Assembly: GCA_937884685.1 (NCBI GenBank)
Contig: CAKZYM010000996.1
Coordinates: forward strand, 1 to 6,993
Direction: 5' to 3'
DNA length: 6,993 bases
DNA from: an uncultured Calothrix sp.
GTDB taxonomy: Bacteria > Cyanobacteriota > Cyanobacteriia > Cyanobacteriales > Nostocaceae
This document shows positions 1-5,603 of the stretch, piece by piece. Position numbers and translations under genes: made by a program. The notes under the pieces were generated by a model. The model searched no databases. It saw only the letters and a list, made by a program, of their open reading frames with translations, and was not told the origin of the DNA. Numbering within the stretch: position 1 is the stretch's first letter; the number at the start of each line of letters is the position of its first letter.

Positions 1-359
1 GGTAATTCGTCGCGTTGAATAGTTCCAGATTCGGGTTTCATTTGTAAATCTTCTTCCTCACCCAATTCCTGTCGTTGAGTAGTGGGTGAATTAATTTTCT
101 GAACGACTTGTGCTGCTACATTATCGGCTTCTTGTTCGTATTTATCCCCTGGTTCGCCGATTTTGAGCTTTGGCTGTATCGGTATTTGACCAAAGCTATG
201 TCCAATTTTGCTACTCTTTTGTGACTGCTTCTGTATGTTAGGTGATGCTTTTATAGAGTCATTGGTTGCAGCAAAAGGTCGCGTTTGCAAAAATTCCGCA
301 GAAATAGATGTAGCGTTTGAAGATAAAGCTCTTTTCTGAACCTTTTGCTGCTTTGCCAT
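1..359 (-). CDS. DUF4157-type eCIS-associated protein, N-terminal part (truncated by window edge)
   Basis: An open frame reads leftward from ATG at 359-357 for 119 codons without a stop and leaves the window at base 1. A GGAG Shine-Dalgarno (complement of 366-369) sits 6 nt before the ATG. The first 55 residues are basic and rich in Ser, Gln and Lys, and look disordered. Residues 61-79 carry the signature IQPKLKIGEPGDKYEQEAD, followed by VAAQVVQ, then LQMKP (105-109) and IQR (114-116). From family knowledge, this is the usual lead-in of cyanobacterial DUF4157 proteins, whose HExxH-containing metalloprotease-like domain comes next and would lie outside the window. No signal peptide or membrane segment is visible. 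DUF4157 proteins are frequent neighbours of contractile injection systems, which fits the divergent baseplate genes here. Whether it is a cargo toxin, a protease or an assembly factor cannot be told from this part. Confidence 0.85.
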   Translation of the reverse strand, partial: MAKQQKVQKRALSSNATSISAEFLQTRPFAATNDSIKASPNIQKQSQKSSKIGHSFGQIPIQPKLKIGEPGDKYEQEADNVAAQVVQKINSPTTQRQELGEEEDLQMKPESGTIQRDEL

Positions 360-709
360 TACTAACTCCGAACTTAATTATTTATACCAAGTCTTTATAG
401 TTTGGCATATCATTCGGGTATAACCGGTTCAGTAATAATAAGTATTTTTTTATAGAGCTTGAAGGATTTATGAGCAATAGATAGTGACTAATGACTAATT
501 CCTTCCTACTTTCCCGAAACTTCCCCATGCCCGTTTTCTCCCTTACAGCCAATAAACACGTAGGTATTACTGAATATTACCCAGGAAATCTAGCTATATC
601 CGAGATACTACTGATAACATTCTTAAGTAGATATTTGTATACTGATATAGTTTTTACGAATCCCTAAGTGTAATACCCATTCTCTTTCATCAAATTTCGA
701 GGAGAATCT
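360..709. promoter_or_regulatory. Divergent intergenic region between the DUF4157 gene and the baseplate genes
   Basis: This 350-bp A+T-rich region must hold the 5' signals of both divergent genes. Candidate -10 elements are TATAGT at 646-651 for the plus strand and TATAAA (complement of 381-386) for the minus strand. Neither has a convincing -35 hexamer, so these are weak suggestions. A degenerate heptad run lies at 482-509, followed by CCCCATGCCC at 523-532. I found no convincing GTA-N8-TAC (NtcA) site and no RNA gene. The Shine-Dalgarno of the gp25-like gene (GAGGAG, 699-704) closes the region. Confidence 0.4.
482..509. repeat. Degenerate STRR heptad run
   Basis: Four heptads can be read as TAGTGAC, TAATGAC, TAATTCC and TTCCTAC. 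They are followed 13 nt later by CCCCATGCCC. The same combination of TTACTAC-type heptads and then CCCC(C)ATG occurs before the genes at 1782 and 4533, so this looks like an eroded copy of the same repeat type. Confidence 0.5.
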
Positions 710-1111
710 ATGTCAGACGCAAACCAAGGCTATCTAGGTCAAGGATGGGCTTTTCCCCTCCGGGTCAGCGTCCAGGGGAATCTACAGATTAGTCCCAAAA
801 TTAAAAGTATCGAAGAATCTATTCCAATTATTCTCCGGACTCAACTAGGTGAACGTGTCTACCGACCGGATTTTGGCTGTCGTTTGGGAGAATTGGTGTT
901 TGCACCGATGAATACCCAAACTCTTTTACTAGCAAGAATGTATGTAGAAGAAGCTTTAGAAAAATGGGAACCACGCATAATTGTTGACGCAGTACGTGCC
1001 GAACCAGACCCAGTACGCGACCGTTTAGACATAACCGTGGAATACCATCCTATAGACAGCCATGAATCCCGCAGTTTTGTTTATCCTTTTTATTTATTAC
1101 CCGATAATTGA
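710..1111 (+). CDS. gp25-like baseplate wedge protein (GPW/gp25 family)
   Basis: The product is a small baseplate wedge protein of the T4 gp25/phage P2 gpW family, the counterpart of Afp9/PVC9 in extracellular injection systems. In characterised systems it sits at the inner baseplate and contacts the sheath. The frame encodes 133 residues, the usual length for the family. Typical segments are the N-terminal WAFPLRV, the stretch ILRTQLGERVYRPDFGC (41-57), LVFAP (62-66), and the conserved EPR motif in WEPRI (86-90). The start is supported by GAGGAG at 699-704 with a 5-nt spacer. The protein should be cytoplasmic until assembled, since there is no signal peptide. It is the first plus-strand gene after the divergent region. 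The last base of its TGA stop is also the first base of an STRR array, and 670 bp of repeats separate it from its natural partner, the baseplate J-like gene. Confidence 0.93.
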   Translation: MSDANQGYLGQGWAFPLRVSVQGNLQISPKIKSIEESIPIILRTQLGERVYRPDFGCRLGELVFAPMNTQTLLLARMYVEEALEKWEPRIIVDAVRAEPDPVRDRLDITVEYHPIDSHESRSFVYPFYLLPDN

Positions 1112-1159
1112 GTAATAAGTAGCAAGTAAAAAGTAATAAGTAGCAAGTAAAAAGTAAAA
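1111..1159 (+). repeat. STRR heptanucleotide array directly at the gp25-like stop codon
   Basis: Seven contiguous heptads start on the final A of the stop codon: AGTAATA, AGTAGCA, AGTAAAA, AGTAATA, AGTAGCA, AGTAAAA, AGTAAAA. The first three are repeated exactly, giving a 21-bp higher-order unit at 1111-1131 and 1132-1152. Heptad STRRs of this kind are known from heterocystous cyanobacteria. The segment 1131-1141 is an exact reverse complement of 1726-1736 in the array ahead of the next gene. Confidence 0.93.
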
Positions 1160-1230
1160 AGTTATGATGACAAGTACTCTATCGTATTAATTTTGATGGT
1201 TTTTCCCAGTCTTATTTATCTGACCGAACA

Positions 1231-1399
1231 GCACCATTCTTAACAACCACCTTGGAATAAATTCCAAGGCTCAAAAACAAAGTCAGATAAATCTGACTGA
1301 GCAAGGTTTTGAGGTGATTATAGTGCGTTTTAACGTACTTTGTATATGAGCCTCGGAATTGATTCCGAGGCGGGTATTCGGGCTTAACAAGAATGGTGC
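1231..1399. repeat. Composite palindromic element with 11-bp terminal inverted repeats
   Basis: The ends GCACCATTCTT (1231-1241) and AAGAATGGTGC (1389-1399) are perfect inverted repeats. Inside are four short palindromes, each with a 2-nt centre. They are 1250-1269 (9-bp arms, perfect), 1281-1298 (8-bp arms, perfect), 1322-1339 (8-bp arms with one G-T pair) and 1350-1371 (10-bp arms, perfect). The block 1250-1298 aligns without gaps to the reverse complement of 1322-1370, with 38 of 49 positions identical, around a 23-bp spacer at 1299-1321. No protein is encoded. It resembles a small non-autonomous repeat or MITE. No target-site duplication is evident. Confidence 0.75.
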
Positions 1400-1409
1400 A
1401 AGATTTAAG

Positions 1410-1678
1410 ATTTATAGTACTTTAGCTATTAGACTGGAGAGCAGCGCGGTCTTGGGGGTTTCCCCCATGTAAGCCGTTAGCGGAGCGTGTCCGCTAGGAC
1501 ATAGGCTTTCTCGTAGAGTGCAACTGCGGAGACTTGCAGTCCCAGACAGGCTACGATAAAAACTCGTCAATTTTAATGAGATAAACCATTAATAGTCTAT
1601 CTAATTAAATATGATAGATTTTCTTACTCACCCGACCAGGGTTGAAAACCCCGGTCTAATAGCTAAAGTCATATAAAT
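1410..1678. repeat. Second inverted-repeat-bounded element with hairpins
   Basis: The segment 1410-1434 matches the reverse complement of 1654-1678 at 23 of 25 positions, including a perfect 16-bp core (1419-1434 with 1654-1669). The interior holds a GGGGG-TTT-CCCCC palindrome at 1454-1466, TAGCGGA/TCCGCTA (1478-1484 and 1490-1496), TCGTAG/CTACGA (1511-1516 and 1551-1556), and a 10-bp hairpin with one mismatch (1634-1643 and 1647-1656). The last is not followed by a T-run, so I do not call it a terminator. No convincing open frame lies inside. The layout suggests a repeat insertion or nested repeats. Confidence 0.65.
1451..1469. repeat. GGGGG-TTT-CCCCC palindromic core, copy 1
   Basis: These 19 bp, with the G5-T3-C5 palindrome at 1454-1466, occur as an exact reverse complement at 4125-4143 in the other large intergenic gap. 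This indicates a dispersed repeat family of which two members lie in this window. Confidence 0.75.
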
Positions 1679-1684
1679 ATGACT
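1667..1684. repeat. Palindrome AGTCATAT-AA-ATATGACT
   Basis: Perfect 8-bp arms flank an AA centre. With the two preceding A residues it matches the palindrome at 1279-1298 at 18 of 20 positions, and the two differences (T for G and A for C) are paired with each other in the palindrome. It overlaps the right arm of the 1410-1678 element. Confidence 0.75.
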
Positions 1685-1713
1685 AGAGAATGAGTCATCA
1701 AAATAAGTGGTAC

Positions 1714-1762
1714 TGGTGACTAATAACTTATTACTTACTACTTACTACTCACTACTTAATAC
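1714..1762 (-). repeat. STRR heptad array just upstream of the baseplate J-like gene
   Basis: Seven heptads read TGGTGAC, TAATAAC, TTATTAC, TTACTAC, TTACTAC, TCACTAC, TTAATAC. This is the reverse-complement orientation of the array after the previous gene. They are followed at 1764-1774 by CCCCCATGCCC. Translated in the gene's frame the array gives the peptide LLLTTYY, which produces a false N-terminal extension from an ATG at 1707. Confidence 0.9.
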
Positions 1763-1781
1763 TCCCCCATGCCCTAATTTC

Positions 1782-3980
1782 ATGGAATTTGATTTTTTAC
1801 CAAAGTTACCAAATTCAAATTTAGATGACCGCACTTTCCAGGATTTAGTTGATGAGTGCATTCTCCGCATTCCTCGCTATTGTCCGGAGTGGACTAACTA
1901 CAATCCGGGTGACCCTGGTATCACTTTGGTGGAACTGTTTGCTTGGTTAACTGACCAAATGTTGCTGCGGTTCAATCAGATACCTCGACGGAATTATGTT
2001 ACTTTCCTGGAAATGTTGGGTATCAGGTTACAGGCTGCTGCTCCAGCCCGCACGGAATTAACTTTTTATCTAAGTGCCGCTCAACCGAGTATCTACGAAA
2101 TTGCCGCAGGTACTGAAGTAGCAACAATTCGCACGGAAACTGAAGAAGCTGTTGTCTTTAGTACCGACCAAACTTTAAGAATTGGTCAACCACAAATTAC
2201 CCATTTTCTCAGCGCAGCAGAAGCCGAAAATAAACCTTTTTTACTGCGCGATCGCCTAACAAATATTTGGACGGAACAGCAGGATGGTCAATGGTTTGGT
2301 AGACCGCAATCAATTTTTGCAGAACAACCCCAACCAGGTAACTGTTTCTATTTAGTTTTCAATTCAGAACAGCCTCTCGAAGGTAATGTTTTAGCAGTTA
2401 AACTACAGGGTGAAGCAGCTACATCTACTGGTATCAATCCTGACTATCCCCCTAGAACTTGGGAAGCTTGGAATGGTTATTCCTGGCAGCCAATCCTTCT
2501 GCAAGAATCGGATGATGATACTCGTGGTTTTAGTTTTAGCGAAACTGGACAGGCTACAGTTCAAACTATTTCTGAAGCCGATGTAATACTGCATCTACCG
2601 CAAAATTGGCCCGTTACTTATTTTTCTAACTATCAAGGACGTTGGTTACGCTGTGTTTACAAGCCACCAATGGGTAGGTCGTCTGGTTATTTGCGTTCTC
2701 CTCGGTTGCTTGGGGTTTCGGCTCGCGCTATCGGTGGAACGGTGAATGGTTCTCAATGTACTCTTGTCCAAGATGAACTCTTAGGTGTGAGCGATGGTAA
2801 TCCAGGGCAGAAATTTCAACTCCAAAATACCTCAATTATGCCCCGAAAACCGGGAGAACATATTTTAATATCACCTCCGAACGGTCTACCAGAAATTTGG
2901 CAAGAAGTTAATGATTTCGCCGATTCTGGAGCCGAAAACCGTCATTACATTCTCGATTCTGTCACCGGAGAGGTGCAGTTTGGTCCTTTAATTAAAGAAC
3001 CCTCTCAGATGCGAGAACAAGTACAGATTCGTTCTAGAATGCAGGTTGGCAATACCAGCGCTTTGCAAATTCAAGAGGAATCACCTGCCTTTGAAATGAT
3101 GGAGCGGCAATATGGAGCTATTCCTCCTAGAGGCTCGCAAATTCGCCTGGTAGCATATCGTACCGGGGGTGGAGTAAAGGGAAACGTCCAAAGCGGAACA
3201 ATCAGAATTCTGAAAACAGCTATTCCTTATGTAGAAAAGGTAATAAATCATCACAGTGCCCGCAATGGAGCCGATGCTGAATCCTTAGACGATGCAGTGA
3301 TACGAGTACCGCGCATACTGAGAACCAGAGACAGAGCAGTTACCGCAGAAGACTTTGAAGCTCTGACATTAGAAGCTGCTGCTGGAGCAGTTGCCCGTAC
3401 ATACTGTCCCCGTAATGTTAACCAGCAAACCTCACGGGGTGTAGTAGATTTACTAGTTGTACCGCAAGCTAATATCGAAGGTATCTATCATGGAATTGGT
3501 ATTAATCCCAATCAATTGATGCTTTCAACTGCTCTAAAAACACAAATTCTGAGTTATTTAGACGAGCGACGGTTATTAGGTGTAGAAGTGCGACTCAACG
3601 AACCAGAATATGTTGGAGTATCCGTACAGGCTGAAGTCGGTTTAGAGCCAGAATATGACAATCCCCAAGCACAGCAAGAAATTATCCACAGTTTGCAGGT
3701 TGCTTTATACCGCTTTTTAAATCCTTTAACCGGGGGAAAAGACGGGAAAGGCTGGCAATTTGGGGCAAGCGTCTATCCTTCAGATATCATCAGCTTATTT
3801 CAGAACACCATCGGAGTTCGCTATTTAGGAGCTATTCTTTTATTTGAACTGCGTCAAGAAGGTTCTAACTGGACTCGTACCCTAGCACCGAACGGTACAG
3901 TAAATCCCGGAGCTTTCGGACTCATTTGTTCTTGGGCAGATAATCAACTGCGCTCCTCTCATGCGATAAGCGTTATATAA
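1782..3980 (+). CDS. Baseplate J/gp6-like putative baseplate assembly protein
   Basis: This is the large baseplate wedge protein (gp6/gpJ-like, Afp11-type) that forms the inner baseplate ring in contractile systems. I place the start at ATG 1782 (MEFDFLPKLP), giving 732 residues. The longer frame from 1707 adds 25 residues encoded by the STRR array and unrelated to the family. No Shine-Dalgarno is visible. The N-terminal signature runs through NPGDPGITLVELFAWLTD (41-58) and LRFNQIPRRNY (62-72). A middle segment has DSVTGEVQFGP (392-402). The C-terminal half has the baseplate J-like hallmark RTRDRAVTAEDFEALT (514-529). Together these match the 'putative baseplate assembly protein' family of phage-tail-like loci and its usual size. 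No signal peptide or membrane helix is visible. The TAA stop abuts an STRR array. The repeat-filled 670-bp gap upstream may mean it has its own promoter, though none was identified. Confidence 0.93.
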   Translation: MEFDFLPKLPNSNLDDRTFQDLVDECILRIPRYCPEWTNYNPGDPGITLVELFAWLTDQMLLRFNQIPRRNYVTFLEMLGIRLQAAAPARTELTFYLSAAQPSIYEIAAGTEVATIRTETEEAVVFSTDQTLRIGQPQITHFLSAAEAENKPFLLRDRLTNIWTEQQDGQWFGRPQSIFAEQPQPGNCFYLVFNSEQPLEGNVLAVKLQGEAATSTGINPDYPPRTWEAWNGYSWQPILLQESDDDTRGFSFSETGQATVQTISEADVILHLPQNWPVTYFSNYQGRWLRCVYKPPMGRSSGYLRSPRLLGVSARAIGGTVNGSQCTLVQDELLGVSDGNPGQKFQLQNTSIMPRKPGEHILISPPNGLPEIWQEVNDFADSGAENRHYILDSVTGEVQFGPLIKEPSQMREQVQIRSRMQVGNTSALQIQEESPAFEMMERQYGAIPPRGSQIRLVAYRTGGGVKGNVQSGTIRILKTAIPYVEKVINHHSARNGADAESLDDAVIRVPRILRTRDRAVTAEDFEALTLEAAAGAVARTYCPRNVNQQTSRGVVDLLVVPQANIEGIYHGIGINPNQLMLSTALKTQILSYLDERRLLGVEVRLNEPEYVGVSVQAEVGLEPEYDNPQAQQEIIHSLQVALYRFLNPLTGGKDGKGWQFGASVYPSDIISLFQNTIGVRYLGAILLFELRQEGSNWTRTLAPNGTVNPGAFGLICSWADNQLRSSHAISVI
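2248..2255. repeat. HIP1 octamer
   Basis: GCGATCGC is the highly iterated palindrome HIP1, over-represented in many cyanobacterial genomes. This copy lies inside the baseplate J-like gene and supports the cyanobacterial assignment. I noticed only this one copy. Confidence 0.85.
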
Positions 3981-4015
3981 GTAGGAAGTAGTAAGTAGAA
4001 AGTAGTAAGTAAAGA
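3981..4015 (+). repeat. STRR heptad array directly after the baseplate J-like stop codon
   Basis: Beginning at the first base after TAA, the heptads are GTAGGAA, GTAGTAA, GTAGAAA, GTAGTAA and the imperfect GTAAAGA. The segment 3986-3998 is a perfect 13-bp reverse complement of 4489-4501, in the array that precedes the next gene. Confidence 0.9.
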
Positions 4016-4093
4016 ATATAGTTTTGGATGAGATGGAGATAGTTTTATGGAAATTATGGAAAATTTATTAAAATTAACGAATTTTATTCCCAT

Positions 4094-4199
4094 CCGTCTG
4101 GGGTTGAAAGCCTCCGCAGTCGCTCATGGGGGAAACCCCCAAGAGCAACTTTTAAAGACAGGAATGAAGGCTCTTAGCTTGGGGTTTGCAACCCCAAGC
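4094..4199. repeat. Dispersed palindromic repeat block, copy 2 (non-coding)
   Basis: The block contains the 19-bp core at 4125-4143, an exact reverse complement of 1451-1469. It also has an AAGAGC/GCTCTT pair (4141-4146 and 4170-4175) and a perfect 10-bp hairpin, GCTTGGGGTT/AACCCCAAGC (4177-4186 and 4190-4199), with a 3-nt loop. No T-run follows, so it is not a standard terminator. A 65-codon frame at 4047-4244 crosses the block, but most of its central sequence is repeat-derived and I do not count it as a gene. Confidence 0.7.
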
Positions 4200-4270
4200 C
4201 GTGTTGAGAATAGTGCAAGATATGAGATAAATAGGACTAAATAAAGTTCATCACTAATAGAAAAAAGCAC

Positions 4271-4340
4271 TATTTACTCGCTACTTAATACATAATACTT
4301 AATACTTCCTACTTCCTACTTACTACTTAATACTTCCTAC
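4271..4340 (-). repeat. STRR heptad array, longest in the window
   Basis: Ten contiguous heptads read TATTTAC, TCGCTAC, TTAATAC, ATAATAC, TTAATAC, TTCCTAC, TTCCTAC, TTACTAC, TTAATAC, TTCCTAC. All have the TTACTAC orientation. The array ends 6 nt before the inverted-repeat element at 4347-4482. Confidence 0.92.
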
Positions 4341-4346
4341 TACTCC

Positions 4347-4482
4347 ACCACATTAATTTTGATGGATTTTAAGGGTTTAAAATAAAAAACCGCAGAGAGC
4401 GCAGAGGACGCAGAGGAAGAGGGTTTAGAGGATTATTCGATTTTCAATCAAATTGATTTTTACCCCTCATAATTAATGTGGT
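4347..4482. repeat. 136-bp MITE-like element with 12-bp terminal inverted repeats
   Basis: ACCACATTAATT (4347-4358) and AATTAATGTGGT (4471-4482) are perfect inverted repeats. The interior is A+T-rich and carries three tandem 9-mers at 4391-4417. The element lies between two STRR arrays of the same orientation, as if inserted into or beside a longer array. Its left part (4352-4370) matches 1186-1204 in the other gap at 18 of 19 positions. It has no coding capacity and no clear target duplication. Confidence 0.6.
4391..4417 (+). repeat. Tandem CGCAGAGGA 9-mers
   Basis: Three units follow one another: CGCAGAGAG, CGCAGAGGA, CGCAGAGGA. Similar CGCAGAGG-type strings are common intergenic repeats in cyanobacteria. 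Here they form the G+C-rich centre of the 4347-4482 element. Confidence 0.85.
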
Positions 4483-4485
4483 CAA

Positions 4486-4520
4486 CCACTACTTACTACT
4501 TACTACTTACTACTTACTAC
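4486..4520 (-). repeat. STRR heptad array just upstream of the tail protein I gene
   Basis: CCACTAC is followed by four perfect TTACTAC heptads and then TTTATAT and CCCCCATG, whose ATG (4533) is taken as the start of the next gene. In frame, the array encodes TTYYLLLTTYY, a false N-terminal extension from an ATG at 4476. Confidence 0.93.
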
Positions 4521-4532
4521 TTTATATCCCCC

Positions 4533-5603
4533 ATGACACAATCCCAGTCCAATCAACTGCTCAGTTTACAACTGACACCAATGCAAATTCCGGAAGCGGT
4601 ACCGCAATCGGAACAGTCTGGTGCTTTGGCTGGAATGGGAACTCAGGTTAACTCAAGCAGACAGCATAACCTTTTGGTGCATCCTGGGGAACCAAGCGAG
4701 ATGATAGTCCAGTTAAAAAACTTGGGTTCTCGTCCTTTAGGGCTTAGTTTACAAGTCAAAGGTGATTTTCCCGAAACTTGGTGTCAGATTGGTATGGAAG
4801 GTTCTGAAGTACTTCCAAGACAGCAAATGGAGGCTGTTTTATACTTTCAGATTCCTTCTAGTTTCTTTGAAAGCGATACTGCGCTTAATTCCGGTTCAAG
4901 TCTCCAACTTAACTATGTAGTGCATCTTTATGTTTCTTGGTTAGAAACAGATACAGCAAGACAATATAGAGAACAAACAACATTTAATTTGTATGTGCGT
5001 CCTCGCAGTCTGTATCTCAACTTTCTGCCAGCCATCTATAGAGACATCGATTTTATTGGGCGATTTTTGAAAATTTTTGAGCAAAGTTTTGAGCCATGCG
5101 TTCATACTTTAGATAACCTCTGGGCTTATCTCGACCCAATTCAAGCACCACAAGCCATATTACCTTTTCTTGCTCACTGGGTAGGTTGGAATCAATCTAC
5201 ACAAATTGGAGTAGAAAGACAGCGAAAACTGATTAAGAATGCCATGCAGATTTACCGCTTGCGCGGTACTCGTAGGGGTTTGCGTTTTTATTTGCATTTA
5301 GCCACAGGTTTACCTTTGGACGAGCATTTACCCGAGGAAACGGAGAAACATATTGGTATTGTTGAGTATTTTAGAAGAGGTTTTGTATTTGGAGAAGCAA
5401 AAATTAGCGAAGACACAATTATTGGTGGTGGAAGTCCGTTTCATTTTGCGGTATATCTGCGTCCCTCAGATGCTAATCAAGTTGACGAACTCTTAATCAG
5501 AAATGTCATTGAGCAAGAAAAACCAGCATTTTCTACCTATGACCTTTATATCGAACCCCGGAGCAACGAATATGTCAGCAACGATGTCTCAATTACAAAT
5601 TAA
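4533..5603 (+). CDS. Tail protein I/gp7-like baseplate protein with extra N-terminal beta domain
   Basis: The product is a 356-residue protein of the phage tail protein I type found in phage-tail-like loci, a candidate for the gp7/Afp12-like outer wedge component. Residues 1-45 are Gln- and Ser-rich. Residues 46-155 look like an immunoglobulin-like beta sandwich (VHPGEPSEMIVQLKNLG, then alternating hydrophobic strands up to FNLYVRP). The tail domain spans about 158-342, with LYLNFLPAIYRD (160-171), a Leu/Trp-rich segment ending HWVGW (215-219), and the characteristic RLRGTRRGL plus ATGLPL (242-262). I start at ATG 4533 because the upstream 19 codons are STRR sequence. There is no Shine-Dalgarno, and Met17 is an alternative. 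The last 32 nt overlap the next gene, which suggests translational coupling. Family membership is secure; the exact baseplate position is inferred. Confidence 0.88.
   Translation: MTQSQSNQLLSLQLTPMQIPEAVPQSEQSGALAGMGTQVNSSRQHNLLVHPGEPSEMIVQLKNLGSRPLGLSLQVKGDFPETWCQIGMEGSEVLPRQQMEAVLYFQIPSSFFESDTALNSGSSLQLNYVVHLYVSWLETDTARQYREQTTFNLYVRPRSLYLNFLPAIYRDIDFIGRFLKIFEQSFEPCVHTLDNLWAYLDPIQAPQAILPFLAHWVGWNQSTQIGVERQRKLIKNAMQIYRLRGTRRGLRFYLHLATGLPLDEHLPEETEKHIGIVEYFRRGFVFGEAKISEDTIIGGGSPFHFAVYLRPSDANQVDELLIRNVIEQEKPAFSTYDLYIEPRSNEYVSNDVSITN
5560..5563 (+). promoter_or_regulatory. Ribosome binding site that fixes the start of the last gene
   Basis: GGAG lies inside the end of the tail protein I gene, 8 nt before ATG 5572. 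The other in-frame candidates (5503 and 5584) have no such sequence at a suitable distance, so this site decides the start. Confidence 0.65.

Noticed and set aside
1111..1162. Regular repeats as a CRISPR array
   Set aside because: The units are contiguous 7-mers without spacers, typical of STRR and not of CRISPR. None of the other arrays in the window has spacers either.
1634..1656. G+C-rich hairpin as a rho-independent terminator
   Set aside because: The stem has one mismatch and is followed by TAAT rather than a T-run. It fits better as part of the dispersed repeat.
1231..1678. Hairpin-rich region as a tRNA, riboswitch or other known RNA
   Set aside because: No tRNA cloverleaf or recognised riboswitch consensus could be made out. 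The symmetry and the repeated modules point to repeat elements.
2403..2594. 63-codon minus-strand frame
   Set aside because: It lies wholly inside the baseplate J-like gene on the opposite strand and has no recognisable domain.
4177..4199. Perfect 10-bp hairpin as a terminator
   Set aside because: CGTGTT follows it, with no run of T on either strand adjacent to the stem.
4047..4244. 65-codon plus-strand frame, possible small protein
   Set aside because: Its central portion is palindromic repeat sequence, including the 19-bp core also found inverted at 1451-1469. Such frames arise repeatedly in cyanobacterial intergenic repeats, and no clear Shine-Dalgarno or recognisable domain is present.
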